From: Mesostigma viride
Taxonomy: Eukaryota > Streptophyta > Mesostigmatophyceae > Mesostigmatales > Mesostigmataceae
DNA: 64,000 bases
Assembly (NCBI GenBank): GCA_009746045.1
Contig: RPFO01000144.1
Coordinates: forward strand, 109,267 to 173,266
Direction: 5' to 3'
Part shown: positions 1 to 9,042 of the stretch, piece by piece
How the letters are laid out: every line of letters starts with the position of its first letter
How positions within the stretch are numbered: the stretch's first letter is position 1
Program-made: the position numbers and the translations under genes
Notes under the pieces: generated by a model
What the model was told of the DNA's origin: nothing
Databases searched by the model: none
What the model saw: the letters and a program-made list of their open reading frames with translations, nothing else

Positions 1-2700
1 TGCTACGACAAGCTGCTAGCGTGGAAACACCTGCGCCCCTACTATGACGGGCTGGGGCCGCCAGACCCACCCGCTGAGGAAGGTGTTAGGGACCCCAGTG
101 TGCAGGCTGGGGGTGAGGCGGGGGATCCCGGGGCTGCAGGGGGGGTGAGGGAGGGGGGTGGGCCTGATCAACCTACTCGCTCCCTTTCGCCGGAAGCTGG
201 GTTGCCACCTTCCAAGGGCGGTCCCGCTAGCGTGGGGTCGGGCGGTTCGGGGGTTGCCCCAGCCGTTGACGACCAGGAGAAGCAGCGCGCCGCGGTACTA
301 GCCCGCCTAGTGGAGCGCCTGCAGGAAGCTCGACGCGCTGCCACGGTGGGCGAGCAGCGGCAGTTGGGGGGCAACATCTCGCGGGCCGGCAAGGAGCGGG
401 TGGCCGAAGGTGGGATGGTACCACGGTCCGGTGAGGCGGGTGAGCCAGCCGAAGGTGGGGTTGCACGGGCCGGCGATGCTGGGGCATTGACCGCAGGTGC
501 GGGGCAGCAGGCTGGTGGCGTTGGCGGGTTGGCCGACGCGGGGCCTATATTGCCGAGTGAGGGCGACAGCCCCATGGACGACAGCGAGGCTGTCGAGGAG
601 AGAGGTGAGCCAGGTGAGCTGGTGGCTGCGGTCTCTAAGCTTGCCAACTGGTATTCGGACGGGCTGGGTAGTTGTCGATTGGAAGTGGACACTGACGCGG
701 TGGTGTGCTTGCTGGGTGAGGGAGTAGCCAGGCATCTGCCGTGCACTGCGTCCAGGTGGAGGTATGTGGAGGACTTCTCCGGGTTAGTGAGGATGCCGGT
801 GCGGGGTGAGGTAATGCTGACGATCTTGGGGAGAGAGACGCCGTTTTGCGTGCTCGAGGGGTATGATGGACCCGCCATTTTGGGACTTCCTTTCCTGGAC
901 CATCCTGATGTGCGGATTCAGAGCTCATTGCTAACCCGAGTAGGTCACGGGTCGATAGAGCTACAGTCTTACAAGTCAGTCGAGCCTCTCAGTCGCATTT
1001 GCAGCACAGTGGCTAGGCTAGCAGCACTGTCGGGTACGGAGGGTGTAGCGTGGGGCGCTGATCTCCCGCCAGCTGCTGACCTGGTTATGCCTGCATTACT
1101 GCATCCCAACAGCCTAGGAATCACTGAGAGGGACATAGCCGCACATTCCCCGATCACATTCCCTGAGCTTGTACTGCAGATGTCAACGCCTAGTGGGTTC
1201 TCGAGCTGGTGGTGTGCATTCCGTAAGGCACTTGAGGAGTGGCAGGGCTACGGGGTGTATGAACCGCTTGACACGGTGCCGAAGGGGGCTAGGGTGCTTC
1301 CGCTGAAGATGGTGCTGTCCCACAAGGTGAAGGCAGGTGTGGAGATCTGCTACGTGAGGCCGGTATCACAAGAGTTTGCAGGTACTAGCCCGCTGGCCAA
1401 GGAGGAGCTCTACACCCCAGGGATGGCATGGGACACGTTCAGGATGGTTAGCATGATTTTTCTTAGCTTTCTGGACGAAGGCAAGGACTACGCGTGTGCG
1501 TCCATTGATGTCAAGCGCGCATTCCCTAACTCTAGCGAGGAAGTGGCGCAAGAGGTGTGGGAGGGTACTCCGCCTCTAGTGGTGCAGACGCCGCCGTTCT
1601 GGAAGGAGGTGGTCACGTCTGAGTTCATGGGTCTGTGCAAGGCTATAGAGGGTCTGCAGAGCGCGTCGATTGTTTGGAGGATAACCCTCATGCGTGCGTT
1701 GGGTGAGATCGCAGAGTTTGAGGTATCTCCCTACGACCCATCGTTGTTCGTGGCGCGGATGCCGTCTGGTCCTATGTTTGTACAACTGCATGGGGATGAC
1801 CTGCGTGTCATTGCTTCGCGGTCAGCCTTGCATGCATTCTATGCTGACATTGGGCGGCGGTTCCCAGTGGGTGAGTTGCAGCAATTGGGGCCGCAGACGC
1901 CACGGGTGTTTTGCGGGGTGGTGCAAACCCTGCGGGTGGTGTCGGGTAAGCACCGGATGCACTTGGGTATTCCTGACAAGTACAGGGAGGAGCTCATGCG
2001 CGATGTGGAGGAGTTGTGCGCCAAGGGTTTGTGGAGCAGATTGCGTGGCAAGCTCGGCTGGATGGCAGCGGTGTGTGGGCCTGACCTGCTGGTGTTAAGT
2101 AGGACTGTGGATGAGGTGTTGGCTCTCGTTTCTCCGTCTGTGATCAAGCAGTATGTTGCTGAGAGCCAGGGTGTAGTACTTTCTGGTTTGTCTCTTTCTC
2201 AGCCGATTGTGTTGCATTGCTTTGCTGACACGTCTGGCGAGGGCAGGGAGCTCACCAAGACGAGAGCTCGCATGGGCGGCTTGTTTGTGCTCTCCAACCC
2301 CAAGGGCAATGGTTCGCTCTGTGGGTGGTACTCTAGGTTGTGCCGCAGGGTGGCAGTTGGATCGGATACCAATGAGTGTCGCGGGGTGTGTGAGTGCATC
2401 AAGGCGTCCCTGTATCTAGAGCAATTTCTGCGCTGGATGGGCAAGTGGCTGGATGCTCGTTTGGTACTGACCACGACTGTGCATACCGACAGTCAGCCGC
2501 TTGTGAGTTTCATTCTCAACAGCCTGTCCAGGACGCGCGACCTGGATTTCCTACTACTCAAGGAGCTGTCATACGCAGTGAGCGTGCTTCATCTACCTGG
2601 GAAGCTCAACCCGGCTGATGCGCTGACCAAGCTGTTCGCTGGGGCGCGCGACCAGTATCGCCTCCTGCGGATGGTCATGGGGGGCTCTCAGTTACGTTAA
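1..2700 (+). CDS. Element A pol, protease-like, reverse transcriptase and RNase H part (5' partial)
   Basis: The frame is open from base 1 and continues integrase sequence seen upstream in the right copy (51661 onward), so the true start lies outside the window. Counting codons from base 1, a Gly/Ala/Pro-rich linker comes first. A retropepsin-like domain follows at about 225-305, with LEVDTD (Asp codon 230) and FCVLEGY...ILGLPFL. RT spans about 400-680, with motif A SIDVKRAF (Asp 503) and the catalytic box LHGDDL (codons 597-600), where Copia normally has YVDD. RNase H spans about 735-890, with Asp 743, Glu 792, Asp 830 and NPADALTK near 870. The stop (2698-2700) is supplied by the palindromic element inserted at 2690, so the natural C-terminus is cut a few residues early. 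This copy lacks the two frameshifts and the nonsense codon of the right copy. Confidence 0.88.
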   Translation, partial: CYDKLLAWKHLRPYYDGLGPPDPPAEEGVRDPSVQAGGEAGDPGAAGGVREGGGPDQPTRSLSPEAGLPPSKGGPASVGSGGSGVAPAVDDQEKQRAAVLARLVERLQEARRAATVGEQRQLGGNISRAGKERVAEGGMVPRSGEAGEPAEGGVARAGDAGALTAGAGQQAGGVGGLADAGPILPSEGDSPMDDSEAVEERGEPGELVAAVSKLANWYSDGLGSCRLEVDTDAVVCLLGEGVARHLPCTASRWRYVEDFSGLVRMPVRGEVMLTILGRETPFCVLEGYDGPAILGLPFLDHPDVRIQSSLLTRVGHGSIELQSYKSVEPLSRICSTVARLAALSGTEGVAWGADLPPAADLVMPALLHPNSLGITERDIAAHSPITFPELVLQMSTPSGFSSWWCAFRKALEEWQGYGVYEPLDTVPKGARVLPLKMVLSHKVKAGVEICYVRPVSQEFAGTSPLAKEELYTPGMAWDTFRMVSMIFLSFLDEGKDYACASIDVKRAFPNSSEEVAQEVWEGTPPLVVQTPPFWKEVVTSEFMGLCKAIEGLQSASIVWRITLMRALGEIAEFEVSPYDPSLFVARMPSGPMFVQLHGDDLRVIASRSALHAFYADIGRRFPVGELQQLGPQTPRVFCGVVQTLRVVSGKHRMHLGIPDKYREELMRDVEELCAKGLWSRLRGKLGWMAAVCGPDLLVLSRTVDEVLALVSPSVIKQYVAESQGVVLSGLSLSQPIVLHCFADTSGEGRELTKTRARMGGLFVLSNPKGNGSLCGWYSRLCRRVAVGSDTNECRGVCECIKASLYLEQFLRWMGKWLDARLVLTTTVHTDSQPLVSFILNSLSRTRDLDFLLLKELSYAVSVLHLPGKLNPADALTKLFAGARDQYRLLRMVMGGSQLR

Positions 2701-3510
2701 ATAGTGCCGGAACCTTTTGCCGCCTGAGGCAAATCGGTCCGTAACACTATTTTGCCCGGAATAACCACTTCCGAGCACCCAAGTTAATTCGGCCGAATTA
2801 ACTTGGGTGCTCGGAAGTGGTTATTCCGGGCAAAATAGTGTTACGGACCGATTTGCCTCAGGCGGCAAAAGGTTCCGGCACTATTTAACGTAACTAAAAC
2901 CTGGCCTCGTGGAGGGGGGACGAAGAGCCCGAGACATCCGCCTAGGCCGCTGAGCACGCACCACTAAATGCGCCGGAGCTGCCTCAGTGAGGATTCGAAC
3001 CCCTGACCTCCAAGGTGCACAGGTTTTAGTTACGTTAAATAGTGACGGAACCTTTCCGAGCACCCAAGTTAATTCGGCCGAATTAACTTGGGTGCTCGGA
3101 AGTGGTTATTCCGGGCAAAATAGTGTTCCGGCCCGATTTGCCTCAGTGGGCAAAAGGTTCCGGCACTGTTTAACCTAACTAAAACCTGTGCAACTTGGAG
3201 GTCAGGGGTTCGGATCCGGACAGCTCCGGCGCATTTAGTGGTGCGTGCTCAGTGGCCTAGGCGGATGTCTCATATTCAACCCACCCTCCACGAGGCCAGG
3301 TTTTAGTTAGGTTAAACAGTGCCGGAACCTTTTGCCCACTGAGGCAAATCGGGCCGGAACACTATTTTGCCCGGAATAACCACTTCCGAGCACCCAAGTT
3401 AATTCGGCCGAATTAACTTGGGTGCTCGGAAGTGGTTATTCCGGGCAAAATAGTGTTCCGGCCCGATTTGCCTCAGTGGGCAAAAGGTTCCGGCACTGTT
3501 TAACCTAACT
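2690..3510. mobile_element. Palindromic composite P0, inserted in pol of element A
   Basis: The order is palindrome 2690-2895 (206 bp, centre 2792/2793), core 2896-3027 (132 bp, minus), shortened palindrome 3028-3180, core 3181-3304 (124 bp, plus), palindrome 3305-3510 (206 bp). Ends are AGTTACGTTAAATAG and TTTAACCTAACT. A 5-bp TSD, CTCTC, flanks it (2685-2689 and 3511-3515). The middle palindrome has lost about 50 bp of its left arm, and its two ends belong to different variants (ACGTTAAAT left, AGGTTAAAC right), so it is chimeric. There is no coding capacity. It is most likely a non-autonomous mobile element. Confidence 0.85.
3181..3304 (+). other. tRNA-like core, type II, permuted B-box then A-box order
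   Basis: On the plus strand this core carries a B-box form GGTTCGGATCC near 3208-3218. About 35 bases downstream it has TGGCCTAGGCGG (3253-3264), an exact match to the A-box consensus TRGYNNARNNGG. It ends in TTTT. The ends AAAACCTG and CAGGTTTT are complementary. In an ordinary tRNA gene the A-box precedes the B-box. The T-stem is poor in this type, so it is probably a decayed or derived tRNA relative and not a functional tRNA gene. Confidence 0.45.
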
Positions 3511-4027
3511 CTCTCTCGGGGATCTGCAAGGACTGCTGGAGGGTTTGATGTAGATCTGGGCAATGGACCATGTGGCATGAGAATTTCAGGCTGGCAGGCG
3601 TTGGGACGCATTACATGTGGGCTGGGAATGACCCCTGGATCGAGCCCATCTCAGGATGACCCAGTACGGTTGGATAACTCTATCTTGGTGGGGATGTACC
3701 TGATGGGATGGTCCTGGGTTGAGGACCTGATCGGAGGCGGGGACTGTGGTTGGTGATGTGTGAAAGTCCGTGGGTTCAGGGTGTGGTTGGTGTTGGAGCC
3801 GAGGGTGGTCTTTTGATCAGTCTTGTATTCTCGCTTGCTTACTTGACTTACTGACAGATGCTGGTTGTACTACCAGGGCGTGAATGGGCGCCAAGTGAGG
3901 GGTGCGGACTCCCCTAGTACATAGCGTCCTGTGTTAGTGCTTCCTGGTGAGGTGTCTGTCGGTTACTCTCGAGCTGAGTGAGATAATGATTGGTGGGATG
4001 TGTGACTGCTCGGGAAAAAGCGGCTGG
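3511..4027 (+). other. Element A pol tail and 3' untranslated region
   Basis: The first bases after the composite continue the pol frame for a few codons to a TGA near 3548; the rest shows no convincing ORF. A purine-rich tract GGGAAAAAGCGGCTGG lies directly before the 3' LTR (about 4017-4027) and is the likely polypurine tract for plus-strand priming. Confidence 0.6.
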
Positions 4028-4610
4028 TGTTATATTATAGGTTTCAGCTCGCAGTCACATGGAAATAATTAATGATTGTGTGCCGGTACTTAGCCATTTT
4101 GTGGTTCGAGGCGTTCGGGTTAATTCGGCGCATTGGGACTTAGCCGTTTTGAGGTTCGGCTGAATTTTGGCTTGTGTGATCCACAACGATTTAAGTTACG
4201 CTGTGTGCGTTATGCCTCGTGAGTTACGCCCTAGACTTTGGCTGTGAGGCACTGGTCCGGTACTGAGGTGCGGACTAGGATTCTGGGTACTGCCGGCTGG
4301 CGTGACAAGTGGCGAGATACTGGTGTGTGTCGATTGGTCGGTACTCGGCTGGTGTGTTGTAACGGAGATGTGTAACGGAGATGCGTTCCCAGGCTTGCGT
4401 CGGTGCCTAGCGCTGCAGGCTAGCCTAGCCGCCTGACAGACGATGATGATCCAAAAGCCAGCATTGTGTTGCGGCGGTCCAACGGTTGTTGCTGCTATGC
4501 TGGCAATGGCTATGGTTGCGCTGGTAAATTAAGCTGGGGGCTTGGCTCTGAGTTTGTAACCTGATTACCGTAAAATTATCATTTAATAAAATTCGAACTC
4601 GATTTTAACA
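4028..4610 (+). repeat. 3' LTR of element A, left copy (583 bp)
   Basis: The LTR starts TGTTATATTATAGG and ends ATTTTAACA, the usual TG...CA form. It appears identical by eye to both LTRs of the right copy (49811-50393 and 56853-57435). An AATAAA lies about 20 bases before its end. Identical LTRs suggest a recent insertion. Confidence 0.92.
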
Positions 4611-6719
4611 GCGGCTGCACACACACGTACACACACCGCGCACGCAAGGGACGGCTGCACACACACGTACATACACCGCGCACGCAAGGGGCAACGGCAC
4701 TCACATGTACATACACCATGCACGCAAGGGGCGGCTGCACACACACGTACACACACCATGCACGCAAGGAGCGACTTCACGCACAGGTACACACACCATG
4801 CACGCAAGGTTCGGCTGCACACACATGTACATCCACCGCGCACGCAAGGGGCGAGTGCAAACACATGTACATACACCATGCACGCAAGGGGCGGCTGCAC
4901 ACACATGTACATCCACCGCGCACGCAAGGGGCGAGTGCACACACACGTACACACACCGCGCACGCAAGGGGCGGCTGCACACACACGTACACACACCATG
5001 CACGCAATTGCCGGCATGCACACACACGTACATCCACCGCGCACGCAAGGGGCAACTGCACACACATGTACACACACCGCGCACGCTTGGGGCAGCTGCA
5101 CTCACATGTACACACACCGCGCACGCAAGGGCCGGCTGCACACACACGTACATACACCGCGCACGCAAGGGGCAACTGCACACACATGTACACACACCGC
5201 GCACGCAAGGGGCAACTGCACACACACGTACACACACCGCGCACGCTTGGGGCGGCTGCACACACACGTACCTACACCGCGCACGCAAGGGGCGGCTGCA
5301 CACACACGTACATCCACCGCGCACGCAAGGGGCAACTGCACACACATGTACACACACCGCGCACGCTTGGGGCAGCTGCACTCACATGTACACACACCGC
5401 GCACGCAAGGGCCGGCTGCACACACACGTACATCCACCGCGCACGCAAGGGGCAACTGCACACACACCTACATACACCGCGCACGCAAGGGGCGGCTTCA
5501 CACACACGTACACACACCGCGCACGCAAGGGGCAACTGCACACACATGTACACACACCGCGCACGCTTGGGGCGGCTGCACACACACGTACCTACACCGC
5601 GCACGCAAGGGGCGGCTGCACACACACGTACATACACCGCGCACGCAAGGGGCAACTGCACACACATGTACATACACCGCGCAACCACGGGGCGGCTGCA
5701 CACACACGTACATACACCGCGCACGCAAGGGGCGGCTGCACACATACGTACCTACACCGCGCACCCAAGGGGCGACTGCACACACATGTACATCCACCGC
5801 GCACGCAAGGGCCGGCTGCACACACACGTACACACACCATGCACGCAAGGGCCGGCTGCACACACACGTACATACACCGCGCACGCAAGGGGCGGCTGCA
5901 CACACACGTACACACACCGCGCACGCAAGGGGCGGCTGCACACACACGTACATACACCATGCACGCAAGGGGCTGCACACACACTTACACACACCATGCA
6001 CGCAAGGGCCGGCATGCACACACACTGGCATACACCGCGCACGCAAGGGGCGGCTGCACCCACATGTACATACACCATGCACGCAAGGACAAGGATTCAC
6101 ACACACGTACACACACCGCGCACGCAAGGGGCGGCTGCACACACACGTACACACACCATGCACGCAATTGCCGGCATGCACACACACGTACATCCACCGC
6201 GCACGCAAGGGGCAACTGCACACACATGTACACACGCTTGGGGCGGCTGCACTCACATGTACACACACCGCGCACGCAAGGGCCGGCTGCACACACACTG
6301 GCATACACCGCGCACGCAAGGGGCGGCTGCACACACACTTACACACACAATGCACGCAATTAGGGGCGACGGCACTCACATGTACATACTGTTGGGCGGC
6401 TGCACTCACATGTACATACACCGCGCATGCAAGGGGCAACTGCACACACACGTACACACACCATGCACGCAAGGGCCGGCATGCACACACACGTACATAC
6501 ACTGCGCACGCAAGGGGCAACTGCACACACACGTACACACACCATGCACGGAAGGGACGGCTGCACTCACATGTACACACACCATGCACGCAAGGGCCGG
6601 CTGCACACACACGTACATACACCATGCACGCAAGGGCCGGCATGCACACACACGTACATACACTGCGCACGCAAGGGGCAACTGCACACACACGTACACA
6701 CACCATGCACGGAAGGGAC
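4611..6719. repeat. 40-bp minisatellite, block 1
   Basis: The sequence is a head-to-tail array of 40-bp units, about 53 copies. Each unit carries a CA-rich part with CGTACA, then CGCGCACGCAAGG, then a G-rich part GGCGGCTG. Common variants are CATGCACGC for CGCGCACGC, GCTTGG for GCAAGG, and GGCAACTG or GGCCGGCTG in the G-rich part. Because 40 is not a multiple of three and units rarely contain stops, all three forward frames and several reverse frames stay open for up to 2 kb. I treat those ORFs as by-products. Bases 5521-6719 match 9075-10273 with no length change, so there is a higher-order duplication. Confidence 0.95.
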
Positions 6720-7593
6720 AGTTACGTTAAATAGTGCCGGAACCTTTTGCCGCCTGAGGCAAATCGGGCCGGAACACTATTTTGCCCGGAATAACCACTT
6801 CCGAGCACCCAAGTTAATTCGGCCGAATTAACTTGGGTGCTCGGAAGTGGTTATTCCGGGCAAAATAGTGTTCCGGCCCGATTTGCCTCAGGCGGCAAAA
6901 GGTTCCGGCACTATTTAACGTAACTAAAACCTGGCCTCGTGGAGGGTGGGTTGAATATGAGACATCCGCCTAGGCCACTGAGCACGCACCACTAAATGCG
7001 CCGGAGCTGTCCGGATTCGAACCCCTGACCTCCAAGGTGCACAGGTTTTAGTTACGTTAAATAGTGCCGGAACCTTTTGCCGCCTGAGGCAAATCGGGCC
7101 GGAACACTATTTTACCCGGAATAACCACTTCCGAGCACCCAAGTTAATTCGGCCGAATTAACTTGGGTGCTCGGAAGTGGTTATTCCGGGCAAAATAGTG
7201 TTCCGGCCCGATTTGCCTCAGGCGGCAAAAGGTTCCGGCACTATTTAACGTAACTAAAACCCGTGCACCTTGGAGGTCAGAGGTTCGAATCCTCACTGAG
7301 GCAGCTCCGGCGCATTTAGTGGTGCGTGCTCAGCGGCCTAGGCGGATGTCTCGGGCTCTTCGTCCCCCCTCCACGAGGCCAGGTTTTAGTTACGTTAAAT
7401 AGTGTCGGAACCTTTTGCCGCCTGAGGCAAATCGGTCCGTAACACTATTTTGCCCGGAATAACCACTTCCGAGCACCCAAGTTAATTCGGCCGAATTAAC
7501 TTGGGTGCTCGGAAGTGGTTATTCCGGGCAAAATAGTGTTACGGACCGATTTGCCTCAGGCGGCAAAAGGTTCCGACACTATTTAACGTAACT
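6720..7593. mobile_element. Palindromic composite P1
   Basis: The order is palindrome 6720-6925, core 6926-7049 (type II, minus), palindrome 7050-7255, core 7256-7387 (type I, plus), palindrome 7388-7593. The TSD is GGGAC (6715-6719 and 7594-7598). The duplicated minisatellite at 9075-10555 carries the same flanks joined with a single GGGAC (10269-10273), which is a paralogous empty site. The unit therefore inserted as a whole after that duplication. There is no coding sequence. Confidence 0.9.
7256..7387 (+). other. tRNA-like core, type I, permuted order
   Basis: A perfect B-box GGTTCGAATCC lies at 7282-7292, within a GAGG/CCTC T-stem, followed by CTGAGGCA. An A-box-like CGGCCTAGGCGG (7334-7345, first base C instead of T) comes downstream, preceded by CTCAG that can pair with CTGAG. 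The core ends in TTTT before the next palindrome. This gives 3' tRNA half, short spacer, then 5' half. Confidence 0.45.
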
Positions 7594-8158
7594 GGGACGG
7601 CTGCACTCACATGTACATCCACCGCGCAACCACGGGGCGGCTGCACTCACATGTACATACACCGCGCACGAAAGGGGTGGCTGCACACACACGTACATCC
7701 ACCGCGCACGCAAGGGGCGGCTGCACACACACATACATACACCATGCACGCAAGGGGCGAGTGCAAAAACATGTACATACACCGCGCACGCAAGGGGCAA
7801 CTGCCCACACATGGACATTCACTGCGCACGCAAGGGGAGGCTGCATTAACACGTACATACACCGCGCACGCAAGGGACGGCTGCACACACACGTACACAC
7901 ACCATGCACGCAAGGGCCGGCTGCACACACACGTACATACACCGCGCACGCAAGGGGCGGCTGCACACACACGTACATACACCATGCACGCAAGGGCCGG
8001 CTGCACACACATGTACATCCACCGCGCACGCAAGGGGCGAGTGCACACACACGTACACACACCGCGCACGCAAGGGCCGGCTGCACACACACGTACATCC
8101 ACCGCGCACGCAAGGGGCAACTGCACACACACGTACATACACCGCGCACGCAAGGGGC
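7594..8158. repeat. 40-bp minisatellite, block 2
   Basis: This continues block 1 across the P1 insertion in the same orientation. Bases 7594-7880 match 10269-10555, and the sequence after 7880 matches 21058-21314. It therefore serves as an empty-site reference for the insertion of element B (single GACGG near 7876) and of repeat D at 21315. Confidence 0.93.
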
Positions 8159-9042
8159 AGTTACGTTAAATAGTGCCGGAACCTTTTTGCCGCCTGAGGC
8201 AAATCGGGCCGGAACACTATTTTGCCCGGAATAACCACTTCCGAGCACCCAAGTTAATTCGGCCGAATTAACTTGGGTGCTCGGAAGTGGTTATTCCGGG
8301 CAAAATAGTGTTCCGGCCCGATTTGCCTCAGGCGGCAAAAAGGTTCCGGCACTATTTAACGTAACTAAAACCTGGCCTCGTGGAGGGGGGACGAAGAGCC
8401 CGAGACATCCGCCTAGGCCGCTGAGCACGCACCACTAAATGCGCCGGAGCTGCCTCAGTGAGGATTCGAACCCCTGACCTCCAAGGTGCACAGGTTTTAG
8501 TTACGTTAAATAGTGCCGGAACCTTTTGCCGCCTGAGGCAAATCGGGCCGGAACACTATTTTGCCCGGAATAACCACTTCCGAGCACCCAAGTTAATTCG
8601 GCCGAATTAACTTGGGTGCTCGGAAGTGGTTATTCCGGGCAAAATAGTGTTCCGGCCCGATTTGCCTCAGGCGGCAAAAGGTTCCGGCACTATTTAACGT
8701 AACTAAAACCTGTGCACCTTGGAGGTCAGGGGTTCGAATCCTCACTGAGGCAGCTCCGGCGCATTTAGTGGTGCGTGCTCAGCGGCCTAGGCGGATGTCT
8801 CGGGCTCTTCGTCCCCCCTCCACGAGGCCAGGTTTTAGTTACGTTAAATAGTGCCGGAACCTTTTGCCGCCTGAGGCAAATCGGGCCGGAACACTATTTT
8901 GCCCGGAATAACCACTTCCGAGCACCCAAGTTAATTCGGCCGAATTAACTTGGGTGCTCGGAAGTGGTTATTCCGGGCAAAATAGTGTTCCGGCCCGATT
9001 TGCCTCAGGCGGCAAAAGGTTCCGGCACTATTTAACGTAACT
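8159..9042. mobile_element. Palindromic composite P2
   Basis: The order is palindrome 8159-8366 (208 bp; an extra T in one arm is matched by an extra A in the other), core 8367-8498 (type I, minus), palindrome 8499-8704, core 8705-8836 (type I, plus), palindrome 8837-9042. The ends are AGTTACGTTAAATAG and CTATTTAACGTAACT. The TSD is GGGGC (8154-8158 and 9043-9047). The two cores are near-identical inverted copies, so the whole composite is itself a larger inverted repeat. Confidence 0.9.
8705..8836 (+). other. tRNA-like core, type I, permuted order (clearest example)
   Basis: The order is AAAACCTG terminus, a possible variable-arm hairpin ACCTTGGAGGT, B-box GGTTCGAATCC (8731-8741), CTGAGGCA (8745-8752), a 23-base spacer, TGCTCAG (8776-8782), A-box-like CGGCCTAGGCGG (8783-8794), then CAGGTTTT. 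CTGAG and CTCAG can pair as an acceptor-like stem. The outer AAAACCTG and CAGGTTTT can pair as in precursors of permuted tRNAs. The D-stem is not convincing, so function as a tRNA is doubtful. Confidence 0.45.

Larger units (their letters stand above)
1..4610 (+). mobile_element. Copia-like LTR retrotransposon A, left copy (5' end outside window)
   Basis: This is the 3' part of the element seen whole at 49811-57435. It contains the end of pol, a nested palindromic composite (2690-3510) and the 3' LTR (4028-4610). After the LTR the sequence enters the 40-bp minisatellite with GCGGC, the same 5 bases that flank the whole copy. Positions here map to the right copy with an offset of 52827, falling to 52825 after two 1-base gaps. 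It is therefore the same insertion seen twice through the 52.8-kb repeat, not an independent insertion. Confidence 0.9.

Noticed and set aside
168-878. Minus-strand ORFs opposite element A pol (and their copies at 52995-53705)
   Set aside because: They are shadows of the GC-rich linker and protease-like coding region, with no independent support.
2690-2895. Palindromes as transcription terminators or attachment sites
   Set aside because: They are 206 bp, occur in threes with cores, and have target duplications around the whole composite, so a mobile element explains them better.
1-4610. Left and right element A copies as two separate insertions
   Set aside because: They share the nested composite, the same minisatellite flank and more than 10 kb of downstream sequence, so one is a copy of the other's whole region.
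4583-6734. Long ORFs of 150-670 residues in the minisatellite, on both strands
   Set aside because: They exist in all three forward frames and several reverse frames at once, follow the 40-bp period, and begin and end at block edges or inserted elements. They are composition artefacts.
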